From positions 2,108,001 to 2,172,000 of the forward strand of contig CP048685.1 in assembly GCA_015698285.1 (NCBI GenBank): DNA of 64,000 nucleotides, read 5' to 3'. The stretch is from Candidatus Nitronauta litoralis (lineage in GTDB: Bacteria > Nitrospinota > Nitrospinia > Nitrospinales > Nitrospinaceae). The position numbers were made by a program, and so were the translations under genes. This document shows, in pieces, positions 17,573 to 25,431 of this stretch; position 1 is the stretch's first letter; each line of letters starts with the position of its first letter. The notes below the pieces were generated by a model, which was not told the origin of the DNA, ran no database searches, and saw nothing but the letters and a program-made list of their open reading frames with translations.

Positions 17573-18370
17573 ATGGAAGTACAGACTGCAACGCAACCCC
17601 ATATATTGTTTGACCAAAAAACCTCCGAAGCTCAGGTAGGAGTTCAGAATACTGGTGACTTGAGCCTGCGCACCCGGGAAGGTGATCTGGTCAATTTGTC
17701 GTTCGGCAATGAATTCCAGTTCGCCCAGTCCCAACAGGAAACGGTAGAAAACGGTGTTGTGACCCAGGAAATTTCCACGGTGGCTCAAGCTGCGGCACGC
17801 TACTCCCTGTCTGTGGAAGGGGACCTGAATGAAGACGAGTTGGCCGCTATCGATGCTCTAGCTAAGGGGATCCAACCGATCGCTGAAGAATTTTTTCTGA
17901 ATGGTGAGTTTAATTTTGATGAAGCCAGTGAAACCCTGAGAGCCAGCCTGGGAGAAATTCAGGAAGTGGAACTCAGGTTGGAACGCACCATAGCGGCTAC
18001 GTTTGCGTTTCAACAGACCCAGTTGACGGGTCCCAGTGGTGAAGGTGGCGGTGAGGGTGAAGTGGTTCCGGAGATTGATCCGGCCGCCCTCAATGAACTG
18101 GGTACCTCGGATGGATTTCTGAATTTCCCGAATGTGCGGGATATCACCCAGTTGGTCTTGTCCGTAATCGAAACCGAATTTCCTGAAAAAGGTCTTGAGG
18201 TTTTCGGAAGCAAAGCCCTGGTTCGATCCCTCAGGGAATTTCTCGACGTACTCCGAGACCGGGTGACAGTTTCGCTGAATGGTGCGAAACCTGTGGACGG
18301 TTCCGAACCGACCACAGTTGAGTCAGCAGGAACACCGCAATCCAACGTTCAGGATTTTATAGAAGTCTGA
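17573..18370 (+). CDS. DUF5610-like protein of unknown function
   Basis: This 265-residue acidic protein has no signal peptide or membrane segment. The central block 'ARYSLSVEGDLNEDELAAIDAL' near residue 82 and the following 'EEFFLNGEFNFDEA' resemble the DUF5610 group, which I recall from flagellated Gram-negative bacteria; the match is from memory. A Gly/Glu-rich linker lies near residue 155. It is transcribed opposite to the two paralogues to its left and is followed by a strong terminator, so it is a single-gene unit. Confidence 0.65.
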   Translation: MEVQTATQPHILFDQKTSEAQVGVQNTGDLSLRTREGDLVNLSFGNEFQFAQSQQETVENGVVTQEISTVAQAAARYSLSVEGDLNEDELAAIDALAKGIQPIAEEFFLNGEFNFDEASETLRASLGEIQEVELRLERTIAATFAFQQTQLTGPSGEGGGEGEVVPEIDPAALNELGTSDGFLNFPNVRDITQLVLSVIETEFPEKGLEVFGSKALVRSLREFLDVLRDRVTVSLNGAKPVDGSEPTTVESAGTPQSNVQDFIEV

Positions 18371-18392
18371 TTCTGAAAAGATAGAAATTATA

Positions 18393-18426
18393 AAAGCCAG
18401 ACGGGTTTCCCGTCTGGCTTTTTTTG
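18393..18426 (+). terminator. Rho-independent terminator
   Basis: The stem AAAGCCAGACGGG / CCCGTCTGGCTTT with a short TTT loop is followed by a T-run. It lies 23 bases after the stop of the gene at 17573-18370. Confidence 0.9.
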
Positions 18427-18507
18427 TTTGGGAGAGTGTAGTTTTTTAGACGCGTTCGATATCTCACATTCTGTAAAACGTTAGGGAGTTGGCCGTGCGC
18501 CGAGCAC

Positions 18508-18542
18508 CCGTCTGGCTTTTTTTATTTGGAAGAACGTGGTTC
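18508..18542 (+). repeat. Duplicated half of the terminator
   Basis: The right arm of the terminator (CCCGTCTGGCTTTTTTT and the following TTTGG-rich bases) occurs a second time about 98 bases downstream, without its left arm. It cannot form the hairpin alone. It looks like a remnant of a local duplication. Confidence 0.6.
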
Positions 18543-18549
18543 CAATGAG

Positions 18550-19308
18550 TCAGGGCATCATGGCGCCATTGTTGATGTCGAGAGTTTGGCCGGTTAGCGA
18601 AGTCTGGGCATCGGACATCAAAAACGAGACGAGACCTGCTATTTCTTCCGGAGTCGACATTTTGCGAAGAGGTACCTGTTGCATGGCTTGCTCAAATGCT
18701 TCCTCTTTGGAAATTTGAAGGGCCTCGGCAAATCCTTCTATCCCTTCCTGAGCCATAGCCGTATCGACCCATCCCGGGCAGAGCGCATTGACCAGGATTT
18801 TTTCGCCTGCCAGTTCGCTTGCCATGGACCGCATCAGCCCAAGAATTCCGGCTTTGGAAGCGCAGTAGGCGGAGTAGCCTGGTACACCCAGACGAGCCAG
18901 TATGGATGAGATGAAAACCACCTTTCGATAATCGTTGTCTGCTTTGCTTTTGAGGTAGGACAGACAGGCGTTCAAGGTATGGTAGCTACCGGTCAGGTTG
19001 GTGTCTATGATCTCCTGCCATCGGTCATCTTTTCCGGGATAGTTCTCTCCACCCACCCCGGCGTTGATGACCACTCCATATAAAGATTCAACCCCGGTCT
19101 TTTGCAAGGCATTGTCCAGGGCGTTCCGGTCGCGAACATCGCAGCCGGCAATAAAGTGTTTTTCTGAAGAAGGCATTTGGGATTGGGCCTCTTCCAGTCT
19201 TGAAATAGTTCGGCCCATCAGGATTAGCGAATAGCCATTTTCAGCCAGCACTTTGGCGATGGCCAGCCCGATACCGGTGCCAGCTCCCGTTACGAGAATA
19301 GTTTTCAT
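18550..19308 (-). CDS. SDR family oxidoreductase
   Basis: This protein of about 252 residues is a classical short-chain dehydrogenase/reductase. It has the cofactor motif 'TGAGTGIG' at residue 7, 'NAGVGG' near residue 88, catalytic Ser in 'VFISSILARLG' and 'YSAYCASKAG' as the YxxxK pair. The C-terminal 'TSLTGQTLDINNGAMMP' resembles FabG-like reductases of fatty acid or sugar metabolism. I choose the ATG at 19306-19308, because the TTG three codons upstream leaves no space for a ribosome site. The substrate is unknown. It lies 5 bases after the SirB1-like gene. Confidence 0.85.
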   Translation of the reverse strand: MKTILVTGAGTGIGLAIAKVLAENGYSLILMGRTISRLEEAQSQMPSSEKHFIAGCDVRDRNALDNALQKTGVESLYGVVINAGVGGENYPGKDDRWQEIIDTNLTGSYHTLNACLSYLKSKADNDYRKVVFISSILARLGVPGYSAYCASKAGILGLMRSMASELAGEKILVNALCPGWVDTAMAQEGIEGFAEALQISKEEAFEQAMQQVPLRKMSTPEEIAGLVSFLMSDAQTSLTGQTLDINNGAMMP

Positions 19309-19313
19309 TTGGG

Positions 19314-20177
19314 TCAATCCTGGTTTGGATCGAGAAGGATTTTGCTGTATTCGATCAGTTGCGAGGCTTTTTCTTCCTCGTTGTTACGGTTGAAAACGGT
19401 GATGAGGTTGTGCAGCATGCGCACCAGAATTTCCCTGGAGGGTGTGACGTTGAGGAATTTGTTTTCAAACTCCAGGCCAAATCCTTGAACCATCTCAATG
19501 CAGGCTTGCTGGGTCAGGATGCGTCCATTGTTGAAGGGATCGAAATAGACAGGGCTTTCCGGATGGCTTAACCGTGCAATAAAGTGACAGGGCATGCCAA
19601 CGCCTTCCACAGGAAGATCCAGTCTTTTTCCTACCAGGATACATATAAGTGACAAGGTAATGGGGATCCCAAGCTTTGTTTCCAGGACCCGGTCAAGGTA
19701 ACTGTTATCGGGATTGAAATAATCCGACTGATTTCCTCTGAATCCTTTTTCTTCAAAAATAAACCGGGACAGTTTTTTCACTATTTGTTCGGGAGTGTCC
19801 GATGAATCCAGCTGGCCTTTGAAGTTATTGGCCAATTGATCCAAAGTGAGTTCCACTTCCCTTTCAGCGTTTTGTCGGAAACCATCGATTTCCATGATGA
19901 GGCAGGCCCCTCGTTCGAGGTCCAGGTCGGCTCCACCGGATTCTTTGGAAAACGTAATAAACTTTTCTTTTAAGAGGACTGGATGCAGTGCGTTCAGAAC
20001 GTCGGCCACCCTTTGGCGCAGCTTGGGGTTCTCGCTGACAGCTGCTTTTTCGAGATAAGGTATTGCAGAAGAACCGAGATTAATCAGATTTTCTCGAACC
20101 TTGTTGTAGACGAACGAATCGCGATCATCCAGAAGGCGAATGAGGGAGTCGATATTTTCGTGGCCGGGTAGCGTCAT
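19314..20177 (-). CDS. SirB1-type transglutaminase-like protein
   Basis: This 287-residue protein starts with a HEAT-like helical part ('DSFVYNKVRENLINLGSSAI') and continues into the SirB1 / transglutaminase-like-2 domain: 'LDRVLETKLGIPITLSLICI', then 'GMPCHFIAR' around residue 200 and 'YFDPFNNGRIL'. The family is widespread and its function is not settled. It ends 5 bases before the SDR gene and likely shares a transcript. Confidence 0.82.
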   Translation of the reverse strand: MTLPGHENIDSLIRLLDDRDSFVYNKVRENLINLGSSAIPYLEKAAVSENPKLRQRVADVLNALHPVLLKEKFITFSKESGGADLDLERGACLIMEIDGFRQNAEREVELTLDQLANNFKGQLDSSDTPEQIVKKLSRFIFEEKGFRGNQSDYFNPDNSYLDRVLETKLGIPITLSLICILVGKRLDLPVEGVGMPCHFIARLSHPESPVYFDPFNNGRILTQQACIEMVQGFGLEFENKFLNVTPSREILVRMLHNLITVFNRNNEEEKASQLIEYSKILLDPNQD

Positions 20178-20221
20178 TAATTGTCCAAATTATATTTATT
20201 AAGGAGATTTTTACCGGCAAA

Positions 20222-20250
20222 GGCCAATCCCCTGAATTCAGGGATTGGCC
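20222..20250 (-). terminator. Inverted repeat, possible terminator of peroxiredoxin gene
   Basis: GGCCAATCC / GGATTGGCC arms with a CCTGAATTCAGG core form a long stem in the gap between the peroxiredoxin stop and the SirB1-like start. On the minus strand only three T follow, so termination may be weak or factor-assisted. Confidence 0.5.
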
Positions 20251-20285
20251 AAAGCCAGCATTTAATCTGAAATTAGAACCATCAA

Positions 20286-20921
20286 CTAAATATTGGGTTG
20301 AGGTGTCATCCTGAGGTAAGGTTTGACCTCTTTATGCCCTTTTGGAAATTTCGCTGGAATATCTTCAGTTTTGATTGCCGGTACTACCACGCAATCGTCA
20401 CCATGCTTCCAGTCGGCCGGAGTTGCTACCTGGTAATTAGCGGTCAACTGCAGAGAATCGATAACGCGAAGCAGTTCGTCGAAATTCCTTCCTGTGGAAG
20501 CTGGGTAAGTGAGTGTCAGTTTGACTTTTTTGTCAGGACCGATGATGAACACCGAACGGACCGTCATATTGTCCAAAGCATTCGGATGAATCATGTCATA
20601 AAGCTGCGAAACCTTGCGTTCCGGGTCAGCAATGATTGGATAACCCACAGTGCAGGACTGTGTTTCATTGATATCCCCGATCCACCCTTTGTGGCTTTCC
20701 ACATCATCTACGCTGATGGCGATGACTTTGACGTTGCGTTTTTCAAATTCACCTTTCAAATTGGCCACGCGTCCGAGTTCGGTGGTGCATACCGGGGTGT
20801 AATCTTTGGGATGCGAGAACAGCACGCCCCATCCGTCACCAAGCCATTCATGGAATTTGATTGTTCCTTCAGTGGTCTCGGCGGTAAAGTCAGGTGCCGT
20901 GTCGCCTAATCGAATAGCCAT
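20286..20921 (-). CDS. Peroxiredoxin, 1-Cys (Prx6) type
   Basis: This 211-residue thiol peroxidase has 'GDTAPDFTAETTEG' at the N-terminus, the peroxidatic Cys in 'HPKDYTPVCTTELGR' near residue 47 and a Prx6-type C-terminal extension ('KHGDDCVVVPAIK'). It reduces hydrogen peroxide and organic peroxides in the cytoplasm. The start is the ATG at 20919-20921, preceded by AGAGGAAAGGAAGC; the longer frame adds 64 unrelated codons. It stands alone between a stem-loop and a divergent membrane-protein gene. Confidence 0.92.
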   Translation of the reverse strand: MAIRLGDTAPDFTAETTEGTIKFHEWLGDGWGVLFSHPKDYTPVCTTELGRVANLKGEFEKRNVKVIAISVDDVESHKGWIGDINETQSCTVGYPIIADPERKVSQLYDMIHPNALDNMTVRSVFIIGPDKKVKLTLTYPASTGRNFDELLRVIDSLQLTANYQVATPADWKHGDDCVVVPAIKTEDIPAKFPKGHKEVKPYLRMTPQPNI

Positions 20922-21069
20922 TGCGTGCTTCCTTTCCTCTATAATAGGGAATGATTTTTTGGATTTAAAAGATGCCGCAGTTTGATGCGGGCTGGTATTG
21001 TAGTTTTGATGCTTTATTATATCACAGGATTTTTCAGTATATTTGAATGCTTGGAGAGGTTGGGTTCTG

Positions 21070-21420
21070 ATGGAAGGAAATGAAAAGCTCGAGGAGACGT
21101 TACAGTTCATCAAACTGATGTGGGCTCTATTTATGGCCGCCCTTTACCTGACCTGCTTCATTGACGAATATCGTTTTCCGGGCGAACGGTCCGAACCTCT
21201 TGAAGGCGAAGAAGCGATCTGGATGGTGCAGAATGTTCTGTTTTTCGGATTGATGGGTCTTGGTTTTCTTGCCGATCTGGTCCAGATCAAAATCGACAGG
21301 ACCAAAGCATTTTTATTTCTGGCAATGTCTCTTATTCTCGGAGGACTCGCCAGCACCATCGGAGCCCTGCAATTCAAAATAATTAAAAAACTGATGATGG
21401 CTTTTGGAATTGAGTTTTGA
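21070..21420 (+). CDS. Small inner-membrane protein, unknown
   Basis: This protein of about 116 residues has three hydrophobic helices: 'ALFMAALYLTCFI', 'VLFFGLMGLGFLADLV' and 'AFLFLAMSLILGGLASTIGA'. I choose the ATG at 21070, preceded by GGAGAGG; an in-frame ATG nine codons upstream is possible. It is divergent from the peroxiredoxin gene. No family is recognised. Confidence 0.6.
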   Translation: MEGNEKLEETLQFIKLMWALFMAALYLTCFIDEYRFPGERSEPLEGEEAIWMVQNVLFFGLMGLGFLADLVQIKIDRTKAFLFLAMSLILGGLASTIGALQFKIIKKLMMAFGIEF

Positions 21421-21793
21421 TGTTAAAGCAAGAAAGCTTTTGTGTTTTAAAATTTAATTTTCAAAAATTAAATACGCTATAAACGAATCCGGATTTTATT
21501 ATTTAATTTAAAAATAAGTGGCAAAATTTTGTATTTCAAATGCTGAAAATATTTAAAAAATTTCAGTCATTGATTTGATCTACAAGCTATTCGATGGTTT
21601 CATAATAATACCTCCTACCCCCTTGTAAGGCTATTTAATGCGCTTATCAGGCCAAATACAAAGAAAAATTTTTTACTGAAAAATTGTTTGGCTGTTCTTC
21701 CAGTTTCGCATTGTGCTCTCCCAAATCGAAATTTAGACTGATTAGAGAATTGGTTTTCTTTGTCTAAAAATAAATCCTGGAGGGAATGTAACG
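21421..21793. other. AT-rich intergenic region
   Basis: This 373-base AT-rich gap precedes the large secreted-protein gene. Many A/T runs are present. A minus-strand frame here overlaps the start of the next gene and has no family features. A promoter for the downstream gene probably lies here, but no box stands out. Confidence 0.6.
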
Positions 21794-24700
21794 GTGCAGA
21801 AAAATCTTGCCTGCTTGTTTTTGGTTTTGAGTGCGGTCTTACATTTTGATCTTTCTTTTGCTGCGACAGAAAAAAAAGATTTGGCAAAAAATGACTCTAC
21901 CAAACTTGAGATCGCTAAATCTTTTTACAGCCAGCCCTTAAGATTTGAAAAGAACCTGGGCCAGACAGCGGAAGAGGTCCGGTTTTTTTCGCGTGGCCGT
22001 GGCTACAGTTTTTTCCTGACCCCGGCTGAATCGGTGATGGTGCTGAGTAAGCGGAAGGATCAAAAGGACCCGTCGGGATTGAGAGAAGGTTTTAAAGGAA
22101 GAGATCTGGGACAATTTGAAACCTCTGTGATCCGGATGCGTATGGCGGGTGCGAATCCCTCTCCTCATATCACGGGTAAAGAAAAGCTTAAAAGTGCCAG
22201 CCATTATTTTGTTGGAAATAAAAAAGATAACTGGCATCGGGAGATTCCTCACTATGAAAAGGTCCATTTTCAAGAAGTTTATCCCGGAATTGACCTGGTG
22301 TATTACGGCAACCAGGGTGAGTTGGAGTATGACTTCATTGTAAAGCCCGGCAGTGACCCCAACGAAATTATTCTGGAGTTCAAGGGTGCGGATGCCCTGT
22401 CTCTGAATGAACAAGGTGACCTGATACTCAACACCCCCTCAGGTAAAGTTATTCAGCGTGCACCGCTGGCTTACCAGGTTATCAATGACGAAAAGAAAAC
22501 CGTTGCCAGCCGCTATGCCCTTGAGTCACAAAACCGGGTGACTTTCCAGGTTGCCAATTTTGATCGAGATCACGAATTAGTGATCGACCCGATTCTAAAG
22601 TTTTCAACCTACCTCGGAGGGGGAAGCAGTGATGAAGCTTATTCGATTGCCGTGGGTCCGGATGACGATGTTTATGTTACCGGGAGTACCCGCTCCATGG
22701 ACTTTGACACGTTAAACGAGATTGAAGGCGATGATGTCGAACTGGATATTTTTGTTTTCAAACTGGAAACCGCACCCTTTGGAATGAATCTCGTGTATTC
22801 GACCTATCTGGGAGGAAGCAGTTTTGAACAGGGGGAGAGCATTGCGGTTGATTCTTCCGGCAATGTGTTTGTTGCGGGGTGGACCGACTCCAACGATTTC
22901 AATACAGTGAACCCCATAGAGGGTGATAGTGGGGGACGCGATGTTTTTGTTCTGAAAATTTCAGAAAATGCCGGCGTCCCCAGCCTTGATTTTTCCACCT
23001 ACCTTGGAGGAAGCGGTCTGGATCAAGCTGAAAGCCTGGCGCTTGATCCCCAGGGTGGTATATATGTCGCCGGCTGGACTCAATCGGGAGATTTTGACAC
23101 CTTAAATGCATTGGAAGGAGACAGCGGTCTTAATGATGCCTTTGTATTCAAGCTGGAAGAAACACCGACAGGCCCCTCTCTTATTTATTCCACCTACCTT
23201 GGCGGCAGTTTTAACGATGAAGCCTATGCTATTGCGGTAAACCCTTCCGGTGATGCCTATGTTGCGGGGCGTACTTTTTCCCCGGACTTTGATACAGTCA
23301 ATACCCTTGACACACCGGATCTCAGTTCTGATTTTTTTGTTTTCAAACTGGAAGAAAATGCGGGCGTATTGAACCTTGCTTATTCGACATATCTTGGTGG
23401 CAGTGGTGCAGAGGAAATGTCTGGTATTGCAGTTGATGCGACTGGCGGGGCTTATGTCACCGGCTACACAACTTCTACCAACCTGGAATTGGTCAATCCC
23501 ATTGAAGGGGACAGCGGAGATGGCACCTGGGATGCCTACGTGTTCAAGCTGCAGGAAATTGCCGGATCTCCCGCAATTGCCTGGTCGACTTACCTGGGAG
23601 GGGGTGCTGCTGACTTTGCACAGTCTATTGCAATCGATCCCTCCGGTAATGCCTTTATAGCAGGTTATACGCTTTCGAATGATTTCGATCTGGTTAACGA
23701 AATAGAAGGAGACAGTGCCGGAACCGATGTTTTCATCGTGAAGCTGAACGATTCTCCTTCGGGGCCCACCCGGTCATACTCCACTTATCTCGGGGGAGAT
23801 GGAAACGATCGGGCATTTGCGATTGCCATCGACTCCAATGACGATGCCTACATCGCTGGTTGGACGACCTCGCTGGATTATGATGTCGTGTTTCCCATTG
23901 AAAGTCGAAGTGGAATATCCGATGTGCTCGTATCAAAAATCGGAGATACAGACACAACGCCACCCGTGATCACCACACCGCCGGATATCACGCAGGAGGC
24001 AACAGGTCCTGTAACATTTCTGGATATAGGAACTGCGACCGTAACCGATGATTTTTCTGCTCCGGAATTTATCCATTTGTTCAGTAACAGTCCCGGGCAA
24101 TTTGTTCTTGGCACCATAGGAATCACCTGGACGGCAATTGATCAGGCAGGAAATACTTCAACGGAAATCCAGAATGTAACAATCGTCGATACCACCATTC
24201 CTGTGTTGACGCTCAATGGGCCAAATCCACTTGCCCACGAACTGGGAACCCCTTTTGTCGATCCCTGGGCCATTGCTACTGATATTCACGATGGTCCGGT
24301 CCCGGTAACGGCGGTGTTCAATGAACTGGGCCCAGGGTCTTTTGAGGTGGTCTATACCGCAACAGACATCAGCGGCAATTCAACGTCTGCCACCCGGATC
24401 ATAAATTTTGTCGACACCACTCCTCCGACACTAACCCTGCAAGGGCCTAATCCGGCAGTGTTCAATAACGTTCCTTTTGTTGAGCCAGGGTTCACCGCAG
24501 TGGATACAGTACAAGGTACCGTGCCCGTGACAGTCACACCGTCTGGTCCTCAAACCGGCACGTTTGTTCTCACTTATACAGCAACCGATTTTTCCGGGAA
24601 CTCAGCAACGGCAACCCGTACGGTCACAATAAACGATACCATTCCGCCAGCGATTTCTATAAACGGTGCCAATCCATTAAATTATGAAATTGGAACAGCC

Positions 24701-25312
24701 TATGTGGATCCCTGGGCAAATGCGGTCGACAACGTAGACGGTGTGCTTCCTGTAACACTCACCACAAATCAAATAAGTCCAAATCAATTCAACGTCATTT
24801 ACACCGCCACCGATGCCGCCGGGAACACTGCCTCGGCTACCCGGGTTGTAAACTTTTTAGACACAACACCTCCCACATTGACCCTTCTGGGGCCCAATCC
24901 TGCTGTGTACAATAACGTGCCCTTCGTTGAACCGGGCTTCACTGCCACCGATTCCGTTCAAGGTACAGTGCCCGTAACAGTTACCCCACAGGGTCCACAG
25001 ACGGGAACTTATGTGCTCACCTACACAGCAACCGATTTTTTCGGGAACTCAGCTACGGCGACGCGCACGGTCACGGTAAACGATACGTTGCCGCCGGTGA
25101 TTACGCTCAATGGGGCCAACCCGGTCATCTTGCAATCCGGTCAACCCTACAACGACCCCTGGGCTACGGCACTGGATAATGTCGACGGGGTTCTTGCTGT
25201 ATCCGGAGAGTTCAATCAGGTTTCACCGAACGTCATTGAAGTCACTTACACGGCAACAGATCTGGCAGGCAATACCGGTACTGCAACAAGGGTCGTCTTC
25301 ATCTTGCCTTAA
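21794..25312 (+). CDS. Secreted SBBP beta-propeller protein with Ig-like repeats
   Basis: This 1172-residue protein has a signal peptide (about residues 1-23). An N-terminal domain follows with 'LRFEKNLGQT' and 'YPGIDLVYYGNQGELEYDF', typical of SBBP proteins. Seven 'STYLGG' repeats (about residues 269-715) give one seven-bladed propeller. A HYR-type domain (about 717-798) is followed by five DUF5011-like Ig domains to the end, of the form 'TLNGPNP...VDPWA...YTATDxxGN'. No sortase, PEP-CTERM or membrane anchor is seen, so it is exported or bound by other means. The start is a GTG with GGAGGG upstream. It is probably an adhesin or surface structural protein. Confidence 0.9.
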   Translation: MQKNLACLFLVLSAVLHFDLSFAATEKKDLAKNDSTKLEIAKSFYSQPLRFEKNLGQTAEEVRFFSRGRGYSFFLTPAESVMVLSKRKDQKDPSGLREGFKGRDLGQFETSVIRMRMAGANPSPHITGKEKLKSASHYFVGNKKDNWHREIPHYEKVHFQEVYPGIDLVYYGNQGELEYDFIVKPGSDPNEIILEFKGADALSLNEQGDLILNTPSGKVIQRAPLAYQVINDEKKTVASRYALESQNRVTFQVANFDRDHELVIDPILKFSTYLGGGSSDEAYSIAVGPDDDVYVTGSTRSMDFDTLNEIEGDDVELDIFVFKLETAPFGMNLVYSTYLGGSSFEQGESIAVDSSGNVFVAGWTDSNDFNTVNPIEGDSGGRDVFVLKISENAGVPSLDFSTYLGGSGLDQAESLALDPQGGIYVAGWTQSGDFDTLNALEGDSGLNDAFVFKLEETPTGPSLIYSTYLGGSFNDEAYAIAVNPSGDAYVAGRTFSPDFDTVNTLDTPDLSSDFFVFKLEENAGVLNLAYSTYLGGSGAEEMSGIAVDATGGAYVTGYTTSTNLELVNPIEGDSGDGTWDAYVFKLQEIAGSPAIAWSTYLGGGAADFAQSIAIDPSGNAFIAGYTLSNDFDLVNEIEGDSAGTDVFIVKLNDSPSGPTRSYSTYLGGDGNDRAFAIAIDSNDDAYIAGWTTSLDYDVVFPIESRSGISDVLVSKIGDTDTTPPVITTPPDITQEATGPVTFLDIGTATVTDDFSAPEFIHLFSNSPGQFVLGTIGITWTAIDQAGNTSTEIQNVTIVDTTIPVLTLNGPNPLAHELGTPFVDPWAIATDIHDGPVPVTAVFNELGPGSFEVVYTATDISGNSTSATRIINFVDTTPPTLTLQGPNPAVFNNVPFVEPGFTAVDTVQGTVPVTVTPSGPQTGTFVLTYTATDFSGNSATATRTVTINDTIPPAISINGANPLNYEIGTAYVDPWANAVDNVDGVLPVTLTTNQISPNQFNVIYTATDAAGNTASATRVVNFLDTTPPTLTLLGPNPAVYNNVPFVEPGFTATDSVQGTVPVTVTPQGPQTGTYVLTYTATDFFGNSATATRTVTVNDTLPPVITLNGANPVILQSGQPYNDPWATALDNVDGVLAVSGEFNQVSPNVIEVTYTATDLAGNTGTATRVVFILP
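24413..25090 (+). repeat. Tandem duplication of a two-domain Ig unit
   Basis: DNA coding for the Ig domain that starts with 'DTTPPTLTLQGPNPAVFNN' recurs 447 bases (149 codons) later with few changes, and the intervening domains alternate A-B-A-B-A. The unit of duplication was therefore two domains, not one. Confidence 0.8.
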
Positions 25313-25341
25313 TATTCATTTGGAATTAAGCAAACGGGCAA

Positions 25342-25376
25342 AAAAAATCCCCGCCTCAAATGAGACGGGGATTTCC
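25342..25376 (-). terminator. Terminator between convergent genes
   Basis: The stem AAATCCCCG / CGGGGATTT (25345-25353 with 25366-25374) has seven T after it on the minus strand and three T on the plus strand. It probably stops transcription from both convergent genes, better for the minus-strand one. Confidence 0.8.
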
Positions 25377-25431
25377 TTGAGTGCCTAGCAGTGGTTATAC
25401 TCCCTGGCTTTAAGGAGTATTTTCCTGTTAT

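Noticed and set aside
20298-20909. 203-codon plus-strand frame opposite the peroxiredoxin gene
   Set aside because: The opposite frame has all peroxiredoxin motifs and a good ribosome site. This one has neither.
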